The position numbers were made by a program, and so were the translations under genes. Below, one piece after another: positions 52,821 to 61,999 of a stretch of DNA of 64,000 bases (the stretch's first letter is position 1; each line of letters starts with the position of its first letter). Below the pieces are notes generated by a model. The model was not told the DNA's origin. It did no database searches and saw only the letters and a list, made by a program, of their open reading frames with translations. The DNA comes from Sphingomonas sp. LM7 (GTDB taxonomy: Bacteria; Pseudomonadota; Alphaproteobacteria; Sphingomonadales; Sphingomonadaceae), in assembly GCF_002002925.1 (NCBI RefSeq), contig NZ_CP019511.1, forward strand, positions 2,356,001-2,420,000, in the 5' to 3' direction.

Positions 52821-54587
52821 CTAATTACGCAATGTCAGATCGCGGGTCCGGTCGATGGCCGGGGGCGTCACCGGCCCGCGCGCGAAATACGCCTCGATCG
52901 CATCGAGATCGCCGATGCCGGTCAGCAGCTCGGTGCCCGCGGTCAGCGTAGTGAATCCGTCGCCGCCATTGGCAAGGAAATTGCTGACCACCACGCGATA
53001 GGTCCGGTCCGCCACCATCGGCGCGCCGTTCAGCTTCGGGTCGATCACCCTCTGCCCCACCGGCCGCCCCAGATCATAGCCGAAGCCGAAACCGCGCGAG
53101 ACCAGCAGCAAATTGCGCCCCCCCGCCTTGTTTTCATCGAACTGCTGTTCGAGCACCGCGAGCACCTGCTTGCCGGTCAGGCTCTTGACCACCAGCGTGT
53201 TGGAATAGGGCTGCGCGGCATAGATGTCGCCAAAGGTGATCGCACCGTCCGCGCGTGGGACCAGCGATGCGCGGGCGCTGCCGGCGTTCATGAAGGCGAT
53301 CTCGGCGCCGCCCTTCTCCGGCGCAGCCGTCGCCGCGAGTTGGACGTCGGCGAGCAGGTTGCCGAGCACTTGCTCGCGCATCTGTTCGTCGGTGCGCGGC
53401 GCGGGCGCAGTCAGCCGCCCGATCGGCCGGTCGGCATAGGTCTTCACGGCCGCCGCATAGCGCGCGACCAGCGCCGTCAGCCGCGGATCGGGGGCGATAC
53501 GCGCATAACGGTCGCTGGTGCCGACCAGCCCCTTGGCGCTGGTGAACGCCTCCCCCTGGACCAGAACGTTGTTCGCCCGCTTCGCGACGACCCGGCCCTC
53601 GACGGGATCAATGTCCAGAGAGATGTCGGTCAGCAGCGTGCCGCCATAGCCCGCGCTGGTCAGCAGCAGCGGCCGGCTCGCATCGATGCTGCCATAGTCG
53701 CAGACATAGGCATTGTGCGTGTGGCCCGAGACGACAAGGTCAACACGCGGATCGAGCCGCGTGAGGATCGGAAGGATGTCGCCGGTCATCCCCGCGCAGC
53801 TGTTCGCGTCGAAGGCGAGTTTGGAATAGCCGCCCTGGTGGATCAGCACGATGATCGCGTCGGCGCCCTGCGCCTTGAGCCTGGGCACCAGCGCATTGAC
53901 CGTATCCGCCTCGTCCTCGAAGCGCAGCCCTTCGACGCCGCTCGGCATCACCAGCGTCCCCGTTCCCTTCAGCGTCATGCCGATAAAGCCGATGCGGACC
54001 TGCCGCTTGCCGGCGCCGAAGCTGCGGATGCCGGTGCTCGGGAACAGCGTGCCGCCTCCGTCCGTGGCGACGTTGGCGGCGAGATATCGGAACGACGCGC
54101 CCGGGAACGGCTCGATCGCGCAGGGCTGGCGCGCGGTATTCTTCTCGCACCCGCCGGTCTGGAGCCGCCGCAATTCCTTCTGCCCGCGGTCGAACTCGTG
54201 ATTGCCGACCGCGTTGAAATCGACTCCGATCAGGTTCATCGCGTGGATCGTCGGCTCGTCGAGGAACATCGACGAGATCAGGGGGCTCGCGCTGATCATG
54301 TCCCCTGCGGAAACGGTCAGGCTGTTCGGATGGCCCTCCCGAAGCTTCGCCACCGCCGCGGCGATATAGGCGACGCCGCCGGCAGCAATCCGTTGGCTCG
54401 TTTCGCCTTCGCCGGGAATGTCCACTGCGAGCTTGCCGGCTTCGAGATTGCCGTGGAAATCGTTGAACGCAATGATCTGGACCGACACCGGCTTTGCCGC
54501 CGGCGCGGCGCCGGACTCGGCGACATGCCCTGCGCATCCCGCGAGCATCGCCGCCGCCAGCATTCCGACCACTACCCGCATTGCCAC
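52821..54587 (-). CDS. Bifunctional metallophosphatase/5'-nucleotidase, lipoprotein
   Basis: A 588-residue UshA-like exported nucleotidase. The lipobox AMLAGC places the lipidated Cys at about residue 18. The calcineurin-like N-domain has IIAFNDFHGNLEAG near residue 38, VGNHEFDRGQ and VSGHTHNAYV with metal-binding Asp/His; the C-terminal substrate-binding domain ends NFLANGGDGFTTL. It should release nucleosides and phosphate from extracellular nucleotides. The length fits the family. The start could be two codons later. Confidence 0.92.
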   Translation of the reverse strand: MAMRVVVGMLAAAMLAGCAGHVAESGAAPAAKPVSVQIIAFNDFHGNLEAGKLAVDIPGEGETSQRIAAGGVAYIAAAVAKLREGHPNSLTVSAGDMISASPLISSMFLDEPTIHAMNLIGVDFNAVGNHEFDRGQKELRRLQTGGCEKNTARQPCAIEPFPGASFRYLAANVATDGGGTLFPSTGIRSFGAGKRQVRIGFIGMTLKGTGTLVMPSGVEGLRFEDEADTVNALVPRLKAQGADAIIVLIHQGGYSKLAFDANSCAGMTGDILPILTRLDPRVDLVVSGHTHNAYVCDYGSIDASRPLLLTSAGYGGTLLTDISLDIDPVEGRVVAKRANNVLVQGEAFTSAKGLVGTSDRYARIAPDPRLTALVARYAAAVKTYADRPIGRLTAPAPRTDEQMREQVLGNLLADVQLAATAAPEKGGAEIAFMNAGSARASLVPRADGAITFGDIYAAQPYSNTLVVKSLTGKQVLAVLEQQFDENKAGGRNLLLVSRGFGFGYDLGRPVGQRVIDPKLNGAPMVADRTYRVVVSNFLANGGDGFTTLTAGTELLTGIGDLDAIEAYFARGPVTPPAIDRTRDLTLRN

Positions 54588-54641
54588 CTCCGCATGCCAC
54601 GCCCGTGGCGCGGAGATGTTACCGCGGGATGTCGGCGCGCG

Positions 54642-55538
54642 TCAGCCCCAAAGCCGCGCGCGATAGGCCTCGAAACAGCGCGCGCCGCATTTCAGCCGGA
54701 TCAGCGCGCCTTGGGCCATCGCCGTCGCACGGCGCGGATCTTCCTCGACTGCGGGCCGGATCGCTTCGCGGTTCCAGTCGATGCTGTGCTTGATGTCGAG
54801 CACGGCGTGGACCGAGAAGTAGCGGCGCTCCTTGCCCGAAAAGCCGAGCCGCTTGAGCCCGTCGGCAGTCGCCTGCGAGCGCCCCGGCGCCGTCAGCTCG
54901 ATCGCGCCGAGTGCCCCCACCGAATGCCAGGCATAACGGCGATTGGTCGCCATCGCCGTCATCGCATTGGCCAGTGCCAGACTTTCCCACACGGTGTTCT
55001 CGATAACCGGGTTCACCTGGAGCGTTTCGACCAGCGCATCGAGCATCGGGCCGTGCATGCCCTTGGACGTGCCATGCCCCATCTCGTCCCAGTAATTCCG
55101 CGCCAGCTCGAGCTTGGGGCGTACCGGCAGCTTGACCTGCGTCATGGCGACGAGATCATCGAACCCTGCCTCACCCGCAGCTTCCTGCTCGAAGAACCAG
55201 CGGAACTCGTCGATGGTCGCCTGCTCGGCGAGCCAGGGGAACAGCGGATCGCCTTGTCCCGGCGCTGAGTTCTTGAGTTCCTCGAACCATTCGATGAAAC
55301 CCTCAACATCGGTCGGCGCCGCCGCGGCCTCGTCGATCACCTCGGCGCGCAGCTCCTCTAGGAAGCCGCCTTCGAGGCGCTGCATCTTGACGTCGCGCTC
55401 CATGACGCGCTGCCAGTCGTCGCTCGGGAATCCCGGCTCCAGCCGCTCCCGGTTCCAGTGCGCAAGCCCGCGCTGGAAGCTGTCCTTGAGAAATTGCGAT
55501 CCTGCATCATTTGCAAAACCGCGTGCACGCGTAGCCAT
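54642..55538 (-). CDS. Iron-containing redox enzyme family protein
   Basis: A 298-residue haem-oxygenase-like diiron protein (Haem_oxygenas_2 type). Candidate metal ligands are in the FFEQEAAGEAGFDDLV, RNYWDEMGHG and YFSVHAVLDIKHSIDW stretches, which provide the Glu/His/Asp pattern of this superfamily. Some relatives are oxidative enzymes or self-sacrificing folate-pathway proteins, so the activity is unclear. It is divergent from the GH9 gene across a 197-bp gap. Confidence 0.82.
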   Translation of the reverse strand: MATRARGFANDAGSQFLKDSFQRGLAHWNRERLEPGFPSDDWQRVMERDVKMQRLEGGFLEELRAEVIDEAAAAPTDVEGFIEWFEELKNSAPGQGDPLFPWLAEQATIDEFRWFFEQEAAGEAGFDDLVAMTQVKLPVRPKLELARNYWDEMGHGTSKGMHGPMLDALVETLQVNPVIENTVWESLALANAMTAMATNRRYAWHSVGALGAIELTAPGRSQATADGLKRLGFSGKERRYFSVHAVLDIKHSIDWNREAIRPAVEEDPRRATAMAQGALIRLKCGARCFEAYRARLWG

Positions 55539-55681
55539 GTTGATTGCTCTCCTGCCGCGGCCTCAACCGGCAAAAGGGTGAGAGGGTTCCGCGGTTTGAT
55601 GCGGCACGCGGGCTAACTGATTTCGATCAATACGATTTTTCGAAACTTCCTGGCGGGGCTTCCCGTGGCCCGACTGCTCGT

Positions 55682-55693
55682 GTTAGCGCTAAC
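55682..55693 (+). promoter_or_regulatory. LacI-type operator upstream of GH9 gene
   Basis: GTTAGCGCTAAC is a perfect 12-bp palindrome, extended to TGTTAGCGCTAAC, ending 42 bp before the GH9 start. Palindromes centred on GCGC like this are typical LacI-family operators for sugar regulons in alphaproteobacteria and xanthomonads. Confidence 0.7.
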
Positions 55694-55735
55694 TTCAATA
55701 AACTCTGGGAAAACCGGGCAACGGAGGAGAGCGAT

Positions 55736-58261
55736 ATGACGAGCAAGATCGGGCGCAGGCTGGCATGTGCATGTCTTCTGGTGAGCGCGGCGATGCTGGC
55801 GCCCCCGGCTGCGGCGCAGGCCGATATGCGGCTGAACGACGCCGGCTATTTCGAAGCGCGCGGCGTCAACGTCCTCGTCTTTTCCAATTGGTATGATGGC
55901 CTGTTTGCCGATTCCAAGATCAGCGGCGTCGAGATCGTCCAGCAGGGCGAGCGCACCGCCACCAACGGCGATGTCCGCCTGTCGCCCACCCCCGGCCAAT
56001 GGGATCCGATCGGCCGGATGGTGAAGCGCGACGCCGATCCGAAGACCGGCTCGATCGAGGCATTGCTCGAATATCCCGAATACAAGTTCCAGTACCGCAT
56101 CCGCGCCGAGCGCCGGGCCGACGGCGTCCATATCGCGGTGATCCTCGATACTCCGCTTCCCGCCGCGCTCGCCGGCAAGGCCGGATTCAACCTCGAATTC
56201 CTGCCCTCGGCCTATTTCCACAAGAGCTTCCTCGCCGACGGCAAGCCCGGCGCCTTCCCGCTCTACCCCGCCGGCGACATGATCGCAGGCGGCGAACGCA
56301 ATGCCGCTAGCGGGCGCGACGTCGGCCCGGGGGCCGAGCCGCTGGCGATGGCTTCGGGCAAGACCCTGGTCTTCGCCCCCGAAGACCCGGCCCGCCGCGT
56401 TACTGTCCGCGCCGACACCGGCAGCCTCGAACTGTTCGACGGCCGCAACCAGGCGCAGAATGGCTGGTTCGTGCTGCGCAGCCTGTTGCCGGCGGGCAAG
56501 ACCGGCCGCGTCGTCGAATGGACACTCAGTCCCAACAGCGTTCCCGGCTGGCTGCGCGATCCGGTGATCGGCCATTCGCAGCTCGGCTACACTCCCGCAC
56601 AGGCTAAGACCGCGGTGATCGAGCTCGACGCCAACGCCAAACCCGCCGGCCCGGCGAAGCTGCTCCGCCTCGACGAAACCGGAAAGGCCGCGGTCGCGCT
56701 GTCCGCCACGCCGAAGCCATGGGGCAAATACCTCCGCTACAATTATCTCAGCTTCGACTTCAGCAGCGTCCGCCAGCCGGGCCTCTACCAGCTCGAATAT
56801 GGCGGCAGGCGCACCCACAGCTTCCGCATCGCGCCGGACATCTATGCCGATGCGTGGCACCCCAGCCTCGATATCTACATGCCCGTCCAGATGGATCACA
56901 TGCTGGTCAACGAGGCGTATCGCGTCTGGCACGGCGACAGCCACCGCGACGATGCGCGGCAGGCGCCGGTCAACCACGAGCATGTCGATCTCTACCGCCA
57001 GGGCCCGACCACCGACACGAAGTTCAAGCCGGGCGAGCATATCCCCGGCCTCAATGTCGGCGGCTGGCTCGACGCCGGCGATTTCGACATTCGCACCCAG
57101 ACTCAATATGCCGTGATCCGCACGCTCGTCGGCATCTGGGAGGACCACAAGCCGGCGCGTGATCAGACGCTGGTCGACCAGTTCCTCCGCCGCGTCGAGA
57201 TGCACGTCCCCGATGGCAGGCCCGACTTGCTCCAGCAGATCGAGCATGGCGTGCTCTATCTCGCTTCGATGTACGATGCAGTCGGCTTCGCAGTGCACGG
57301 CGTGGTCGAGCCCGACGTCGCGCAATATACTCATCTCGGCGACGCCGCATCGAAGACCGACGGGTTGATCTACGATCCCGACCTCAAGTTCGGCGAGCGC
57401 AAGGGCAATCGCAGCGGCACGCCGGACGATCGCTGGGTGTTCACCAGCAAGTCTAGCGCGCTCAACTATGGTTCGGCGGCGGCGCTGGCGGCGTCGAGCC
57501 GGGCACTGCGCGGCTATGACAACGCGCTGGCCGACAAGGCGCTCAGGATCGCCCGTCAGGTCTGGGCGGAGGAGCACAGCCACGCCCCCGACACCTTCAG
57601 CCACGGCAACACCACCGGCGGCTGGCTGCCGGGCGAGGAGTTCACTGCCGCCGTCGAGCTGCTGACGACGACGAAGGACGCGCACTATGCTGCGCGGATC
57701 GAGGCGCTATGGCCCGAGATCGCGCCGCGCTTCGGCCAATATGCGCAGACCATCCTGCAGGCGCTGCCGCTGATGGGCCCAGCCTATCGCGCCAATGTCG
57801 AAGCCGAAGCGCGCAAGCTCAAGGCGAGCGCCGCGCCCGCCACCGGCGCCAACCCCTATGGCGTGCCGATCACCACCGGCGGCTGGGCGGGCAACGGCGC
57901 CGTGATCCAGTCGGGTCTCACCGATTACGCGATCCACAAGGCGTTTCCGGCGCTGAGCGACGGCGCGCAGGTGTTCCGCGCGCTCGATTACCTCCACGGC
58001 ACGCATCCGGGATCGGATATCTCGTTCGTGTCGGGCGTCGGCACGCGGTCGAAGGAAGTCGCCTATGGCAGCAACCGCGCCGACTTCTCGTTCATCGCCG
58101 GCGGCGTCGTACCGGGCGCGCTGATCCTCAAGCCCGATTTCCCGGAGAACAGCGAGAACTGGCCGTTCTTCTGGGGCGAGAACGAATATGTCGTGAACAT
58201 GAGCCCGAGCTATATCGAGCTCGTCCAGGCCGCGATCGATCTGGGCAAGCGCCAGCCCTGA
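55736..58261 (+). CDS. Glycoside hydrolase family 9 protein, exported
   Basis: An 841-residue exported glycosidase. The signal peptide is cleaved near residue 30 (MLAPPAAAQA). An N-terminal beta region spans about residues 30-270, and an Ig-like CelD_N domain begins near residue 281 (HSQLGYTPAQAKTAVIEL). The GH9 catalytic domain follows, with GGWLDAGDFDIRTQ near residue 441 holding the nucleophile-side aspartates, and GSNRADFSFI and the C-terminal NEYVVNMSPSYIELV providing the acid Glu. It probably cleaves beta-glucans or related polymers. It is regulated by a LacI-type operator just upstream. Confidence 0.88.
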   Translation: MTSKIGRRLACACLLVSAAMLAPPAAAQADMRLNDAGYFEARGVNVLVFSNWYDGLFADSKISGVEIVQQGERTATNGDVRLSPTPGQWDPIGRMVKRDADPKTGSIEALLEYPEYKFQYRIRAERRADGVHIAVILDTPLPAALAGKAGFNLEFLPSAYFHKSFLADGKPGAFPLYPAGDMIAGGERNAASGRDVGPGAEPLAMASGKTLVFAPEDPARRVTVRADTGSLELFDGRNQAQNGWFVLRSLLPAGKTGRVVEWTLSPNSVPGWLRDPVIGHSQLGYTPAQAKTAVIELDANAKPAGPAKLLRLDETGKAAVALSATPKPWGKYLRYNYLSFDFSSVRQPGLYQLEYGGRRTHSFRIAPDIYADAWHPSLDIYMPVQMDHMLVNEAYRVWHGDSHRDDARQAPVNHEHVDLYRQGPTTDTKFKPGEHIPGLNVGGWLDAGDFDIRTQTQYAVIRTLVGIWEDHKPARDQTLVDQFLRRVEMHVPDGRPDLLQQIEHGVLYLASMYDAVGFAVHGVVEPDVAQYTHLGDAASKTDGLIYDPDLKFGERKGNRSGTPDDRWVFTSKSSALNYGSAAALAASSRALRGYDNALADKALRIARQVWAEEHSHAPDTFSHGNTTGGWLPGEEFTAAVELLTTTKDAHYAARIEALWPEIAPRFGQYAQTILQALPLMGPAYRANVEAEARKLKASAAPATGANPYGVPITTGGWAGNGAVIQSGLTDYAIHKAFPALSDGAQVFRALDYLHGTHPGSDISFVSGVGTRSKEVAYGSNRADFSFIAGGVVPGALILKPDFPENSENWPFFWGENEYVVNMSPSYIELVQAAIDLGKRQP

Positions 58262-58428
58262 GTTGAGGACACCTATTCCCTCCTTGTCACCCGGGGCCGT
58301 GAGCGGGGGGCCCGCTACCTTCCGGCGACCGGCCAGAAGAAGCGGGATTCCAACTCAAGGCCGGGATGAATGTATCGATGAGGGGATTGGGCCGGATTGG
58401 CGTTGGCCGGCTCCAGCCCTCGCGGCGC

Positions 58429-59712
58429 TCAGCCGTCGCCGACGCGCTCGATATCGGCGCCGACACCCTGGAGCTTCTCCTCGAGCCGCTCGTAACCGCG
58501 GTCGAGATGATAGACGCGTTGGACCTGTGTTTCGCCCTCGGCGACCAGCCCGGCGAGGATCAGGCTCATCGATGCGCGCAGATCGGTCGCCATCACCGGC
58601 GCGCCGACCAGCCGATCGACGCCGTGCACCACGGCGGTCCGCCCGCGCACGTCGATGTTCGCGCCCATCCGCGCCAGCTCGGGGACGTGCATGTAGCGGT
58701 TCTCGAAGATCGTCTCGGTGAGCACGCTGGCGCCGTCGGCCTTGCACAGCATCGCCATGAACTGCGCCTGCATGTCGGTGGCGAAGCCCGGGAACGGCGC
58801 CGTCGAAAGCGTCAGCGGCTTGATCCCGTTGGGCGCAGCGACGCGGATCGAATCGCGCTTCTCCTCGATGGTAACGCCCGCATCGATCAGTGCATCCAGC
58901 GTCGCGCGCATATCGCCCGCATCGGCACCGACCAGCTCGACATCGCCGCCGGTGATCGCCGCGGCGCAGGCATAGCTGCCCGCCTCGATCCGATCGGGCA
59001 TCACCGCATAGGTCGCGCCGTGAAGGCGATCCTTGCCTTCGATCGTCAGCGTCTCGCTGCCGATCCCGTCGATCGCAGCACCCATCGCCACCAGCAGGTT
59101 GCACAGATCGACGATCTCGGGCTCGCGTGCGGCGTTTTCGAGCACTGTGGTGCCCTTGGCCGTCACTGCCGCCATCAGCGCATTCTCGGTTGCACCCACC
59201 GACACCACCGGAAAGCGGAAGCGCCCGCCCGAAATCCGCCCGCCCGGCGCCGACGCCTTCACATAGCCTGCGGCGACTTCGATCTCGGCGCCCATCGCCT
59301 GCAATGCCTTGAGGTGCAGGTCGATCGGCCGGTTGCCGATCGCGCAGCCGCCGGGCAGCGACACCGTCGCCTCGCCGGCGCGGCCGAGCAACGGCCCGAG
59401 CACCAGGATCGACGCACGCATCTTGCGTACGATATCGTACGGAGCGACCGTCGACGTCAGCTTGCCGGCGCGCGTGGTCAGCACCCGGCCGAAATCATTG
59501 GGCCGCGTCCCCTCGATCGCAGTCGACGCGCCGAGCTCGTTGAGCAGATGCCCGAAGCTGTCGACATCGGCGAGTCGCGGCAGGTTTCGCAGCGTCAGCG
59601 GCTCGTCAGTCAGCAGCGCGCACGGCATCAGCGTCAGCGCCGCGTTCTTGGCGCCCGAGATGGCGATTTTACCGGAGAGGCGGTTCCCGCCACGGATGAG
59701 GATACGGTCCAT
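58429..59712 (-). CDS. murA: UDP-N-acetylglucosamine 1-carboxyvinyltransferase
   Basis: A 427-residue enzyme for the first committed step of peptidoglycan synthesis, the target of fosfomycin. Lys22-Asn23 of the active site and the catalytic Cys123 ([12 protein letters not shown]) are present, so it should be fosfomycin-sensitive. The length is standard. The ATG at 59712 starts at the family N-terminus MDRILIRGG; a longer opening upstream has no similarity. It is divergent from the Crp/Fnr gene. Confidence 0.96.
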   Translation of the reverse strand: MDRILIRGGNRLSGKIAISGAKNAALTLMPCALLTDEPLTLRNLPRLADVDSFGHLLNELGASTAIEGTRPNDFGRVLTTRAGKLTSTVAPYDIVRKMRASILVLGPLLGRAGEATVSLPGGCAIGNRPIDLHLKALQAMGAEIEVAAGYVKASAPGGRISGGRFRFPVVSVGATENALMAAVTAKGTTVLENAAREPEIVDLCNLLVAMGAAIDGIGSETLTIEGKDRLHGATYAVMPDRIEAGSYACAAAITGGDVELVGADAGDMRATLDALIDAGVTIEEKRDSIRVAAPNGIKPLTLSTAPFPGFATDMQAQFMAMLCKADGASVLTETIFENRYMHVPELARMGANIDVRGRTAVVHGVDRLVGAPVMATDLRASMSLILAGLVAEGETQVQRVYHLDRGYERLEEKLQGVGADIERVGDG

Positions 59713-59836
59713 GTCCGAGCTTCTAGCTCCTCGCTGCCCGCACGCAAGCGCGACAGTCCGTGAAACGGATTGATCGACTTTAATGCATTGATTCCGCGGC
59801 ACTGCTTTGCACGGAGCGTGGGGGGAATATCAACGC

Positions 59837-60574
59837 GTGTCGGGTAGTTGTTTCGCGGACATATTGAGCGGACTCGTCGATCTTACCGGGGGTGAGAGCG
59901 CAGCGCTCGAAAAGCTGGAGGAGCGTCAGCGGCATGTACGCCGCGGGGCGGTGCTGCTGCGCGAGAACGAGGCGTGCACCGAGCTGTTCATCCTCCGCAA
60001 GGGACTGATGATGAGCTATGTGCTGCTCGACGACGGCAGCCGGCAGATCCTGCGCTTCCTGTTCCCCGGCGACATGCTCGGCATATCGAGCGCGATCTAC
60101 AAGGAAGCGCCCGAGACGCTTGCAGCCTTGTCCGACTGCGTAGTCTCGCCGTTCGACCGTACTGCGCTGTCCGAAATCATGAGCCAACATCCCCGGCTCT
60201 CTGCGCTGATCCTAGTCTATTGCCAGATCGAGCGCGTCGCGCTGACCGATCGGCTCGCTGCGCTGGGCCGTACCAGCGCCAAGGCGCGCGTCGCTGCCTT
60301 GCTGCTCGAACTGCGCAACCGCCTGCGCGCGACCGACAAGACCATCGCCAATGTCTTCGCGCTGGGTCTGACCCAGGAGGAAGTCGGCGACGCCACCGGC
60401 CTCACCGCCGTGCACGTCAACCGGATGCTACGCCAACTCGAGGAAGACGGGTTGATCGCCCGCGAAGGCGGCCGCGTCACGCTACGCGACGAGCGCGCGC
60501 TCATCGGCGCGGCGAACTTCGTCAATCGCTATGTCGGGCTGGATCTGAGCTGGCTCCCCAAGCCGCGCAGCTAG
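59837..60574 (+). CDS. Crp/Fnr family transcriptional regulator
   Basis: A 245-residue regulator. A cyclic-nucleotide-binding-like beta barrel covers about residues 15-125 (GAVLLRENEACTELFILRKG, RFLFPGDMLGISS), followed by a dimer helix and an HTH_Crp domain (LTQEEVGDATGLTAVHVNRML). The Fnr iron-sulfur cysteines are absent, so it is not an oxygen sensor of that type. The start is uncertain: a GTG at 59837 with a G-rich site upstream, or a TTG at 59807. It is divergent from murA. Confidence 0.85.
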   Translation: MSGSCFADILSGLVDLTGGESAALEKLEERQRHVRRGAVLLRENEACTELFILRKGLMMSYVLLDDGSRQILRFLFPGDMLGISSAIYKEAPETLAALSDCVVSPFDRTALSEIMSQHPRLSALILVYCQIERVALTDRLAALGRTSAKARVAALLLELRNRLRATDKTIANVFALGLTQEEVGDATGLTAVHVNRMLRQLEEDGLIAREGGRVTLRDERALIGAANFVNRYVGLDLSWLPKPRS

Positions 60575-60602
60575 CGCGACACATCCGCCAGGCGGCAGCG
60601 CC

Positions 60603-60965
60603 CTACGCTTTCTCCAGCGTGCATTGCAGCGGATGCTGGTTCTGCCGGGCGAAGTCGATCACCTGGCTGACCTTGGTCTCCGCCACTTCATAGCTGAACA
60701 CCCCGCACACGCCCACGCCGCGCTGGTGGACGTGGAGCATCACCCGCGTCGCCTCTTCCATGTTCATCCGGAAGAAGCGCTGCAGGCACAGCACGACGAA
60801 CTCCATCGGCGTGTAATCGTCGTTGAGCATCAGCACGCGGTACGGCGTCGGCTTCTTGGTGCGCGTGCGGGTGCGCGTCGCCAGACCGACCGACGGATCG
60901 CGGGTGCCCGCATCGTCGTCGCCGTCTTCGGCCATCTGGATCTGGATTTTGCTGGGTTTGGCCAT
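60603..60965 (-). CDS. clpS: ATP-dependent Clp protease adaptor ClpS
   Basis: A 120-residue adaptor that passes N-end-rule substrates to ClpAP. The substrate-pocket motif [12 protein letters not shown] and the helix [22 protein letters not shown] are canonical. The N-terminal 40 residues are a flexible acidic and Arg/Thr-rich tail. The start MAKPSKIQ is preferred over a longer opening. It is convergent with the Crp/Fnr gene, 28 bp apart. Confidence 0.94.
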   Translation of the reverse strand: MAKPSKIQIQMAEDGDDDAGTRDPSVGLATRTRTRTKKPTPYRVLMLNDDYTPMEFVVLCLQRFFRMNMEEATRVMLHVHQRGVGVCGVFSYEVAETKVSQVIDFARQNQHPLQCTLEKA

Positions 60966-61047
60966 GTTACTGCTGAAAATATGGGTTCGCCGCAGGCGAG
61001 GCAAGGCCACAGCCCTGCCTTCAATCTTCAAAAAGACCACGCTTCGT

Positions 61048-61085
61048 CAAAAACGAAAAGGGCGGCCGCCCTTCGGCAGCCGCCC
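61048..61085 (-). terminator. Terminator after the phasin gene
   Basis: On the minus strand GGGCGGC and GCCGCCC form a stem with a 12-nt loop, followed by TTTTCGTTTTTG. It lies about 30 bp beyond the phasin stop. Confidence 0.85.
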
Positions 61086-61115
61086 CGCTACGCGTTTACT
61101 GGAGCGCGCAAGCAC

Positions 61116-61883
61116 TCAGGCTGCAGTCTTCACCTTCTCGGCCGCGACCGCGAAGCGGTTCGAAAGCGGCTGGGCGGCGTCGCCGGCGAGCTTGATAACG
61201 GCTTCGGTGTTCTTCGAAGCTTCGGCGACATACGCGTCGAACGCGCCGCGAACGAAGTCGCTCTGGAGCTTGAAGAAATCAGCCGGCGACTTGACGGTCG
61301 CGAAGGTCTTCATCGCGGCAGTCGCGCTCTCGAACGACTTGCGGCCATATTCGGCAGCTTCCTGGCCGAGCGTCTCGAAGCCCTTGGCAGCGATGCGGCC
61401 CGACTCGACGACGGCCTCGAGGTTGCCCTTGGCGAACTCGTTGGCGTCTTCGACCAGCTTGGTCGACTTCTCAACCGCAGCCTTGGTGCGATCGTTGAAA
61501 TCGGCGAACAGAGCCTGCGCCTTGGCGGTGCCGGCAGTGGCGGTGTTTTCGAAATTGGTAGCCATGGTGGTGGTTTCCTTCACGATGGGTTCCGCGACCG
61601 TCTCGGCGACGACCTCGGCTACGTTGGTGGTTTCCGCGACGGCGGCTTGTGCCTGCTCTGCCGCGAGTTCGACGGTCTCGACTACTTCCTGCGACGCTGC
61701 TTCCACGACCGGAGCCGGTCCGGATGCATTCAACGGAGCTGCTGCTTCGATGATGGCAACCGGCGCGAGCTTCTCAGCCTTGGGTGCAACAGCTTGAGCC
61801 TTGGGCGCGGCCGGCTTCTTGGCGCGCGCCGCGGGCTGCGGAGCGGCGGGCTTTGCCGTCGACTTCGGTCCCTTGGTGGCCAT
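61116..61883 (-). CDS. Phasin family protein with Lys/Ala/Pro-rich extension
   Basis: A 255-residue PHA-granule-associated protein. The C-terminal 145 residues are a standard phasin domain (ALFADFNDRTKAAVEKSTKL, FKLQSDFVRGAFDAYVAEA). The first 105 residues are an Ala/Pro/Lys-rich then Ala/Glu/Val-rich tail reminiscent of histone-like phasins. An internal ATG at 61565 with AAGGAA 9 nt upstream would produce the domain alone (MATNFENTATAG, 149 residues). It should coat PHA granules made by the phaC product encoded upstream. Its promoter region carries a PhaR-type site. Confidence 0.9.
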   Translation of the reverse strand: MATKGPKSTAKPAAPQPAARAKKPAAPKAQAVAPKAEKLAPVAIIEAAAPLNASGPAPVVEAASQEVVETVELAAEQAQAAVAETTNVAEVVAETVAEPIVKETTTMATNFENTATAGTAKAQALFADFNDRTKAAVEKSTKLVEDANEFAKGNLEAVVESGRIAAKGFETLGQEAAEYGRKSFESATAAMKTFATVKSPADFFKLQSDFVRGAFDAYVAEASKNTEAVIKLAGDAAQPLSNRFAVAAEKVKTAA

Positions 61884-61905
61884 GCGAATCGTCCCCTGAC
61901 TATTG

Positions 61906-61916
61906 CTGCAATGCAG
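61906..61916 (-). promoter_or_regulatory. PhaR-type operator upstream of the phasin
   Basis: CTGCAATGCAG matches exactly the CTGC-N3-GCAG site bound by PhaR of Paracoccus. Several further TGC/GCA elements follow up to 61976. It lies 22 bp before the phasin start, consistent with repression until PHA is made. Confidence 0.7.
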
Positions 61917-61999
61917 CATATAAGGAGCCGTTGCGTGCGTTGCAAGAGCATTATTGTGCACTGCACCATAATGCAGTTTACGTTACGGAATTTGGCCTT

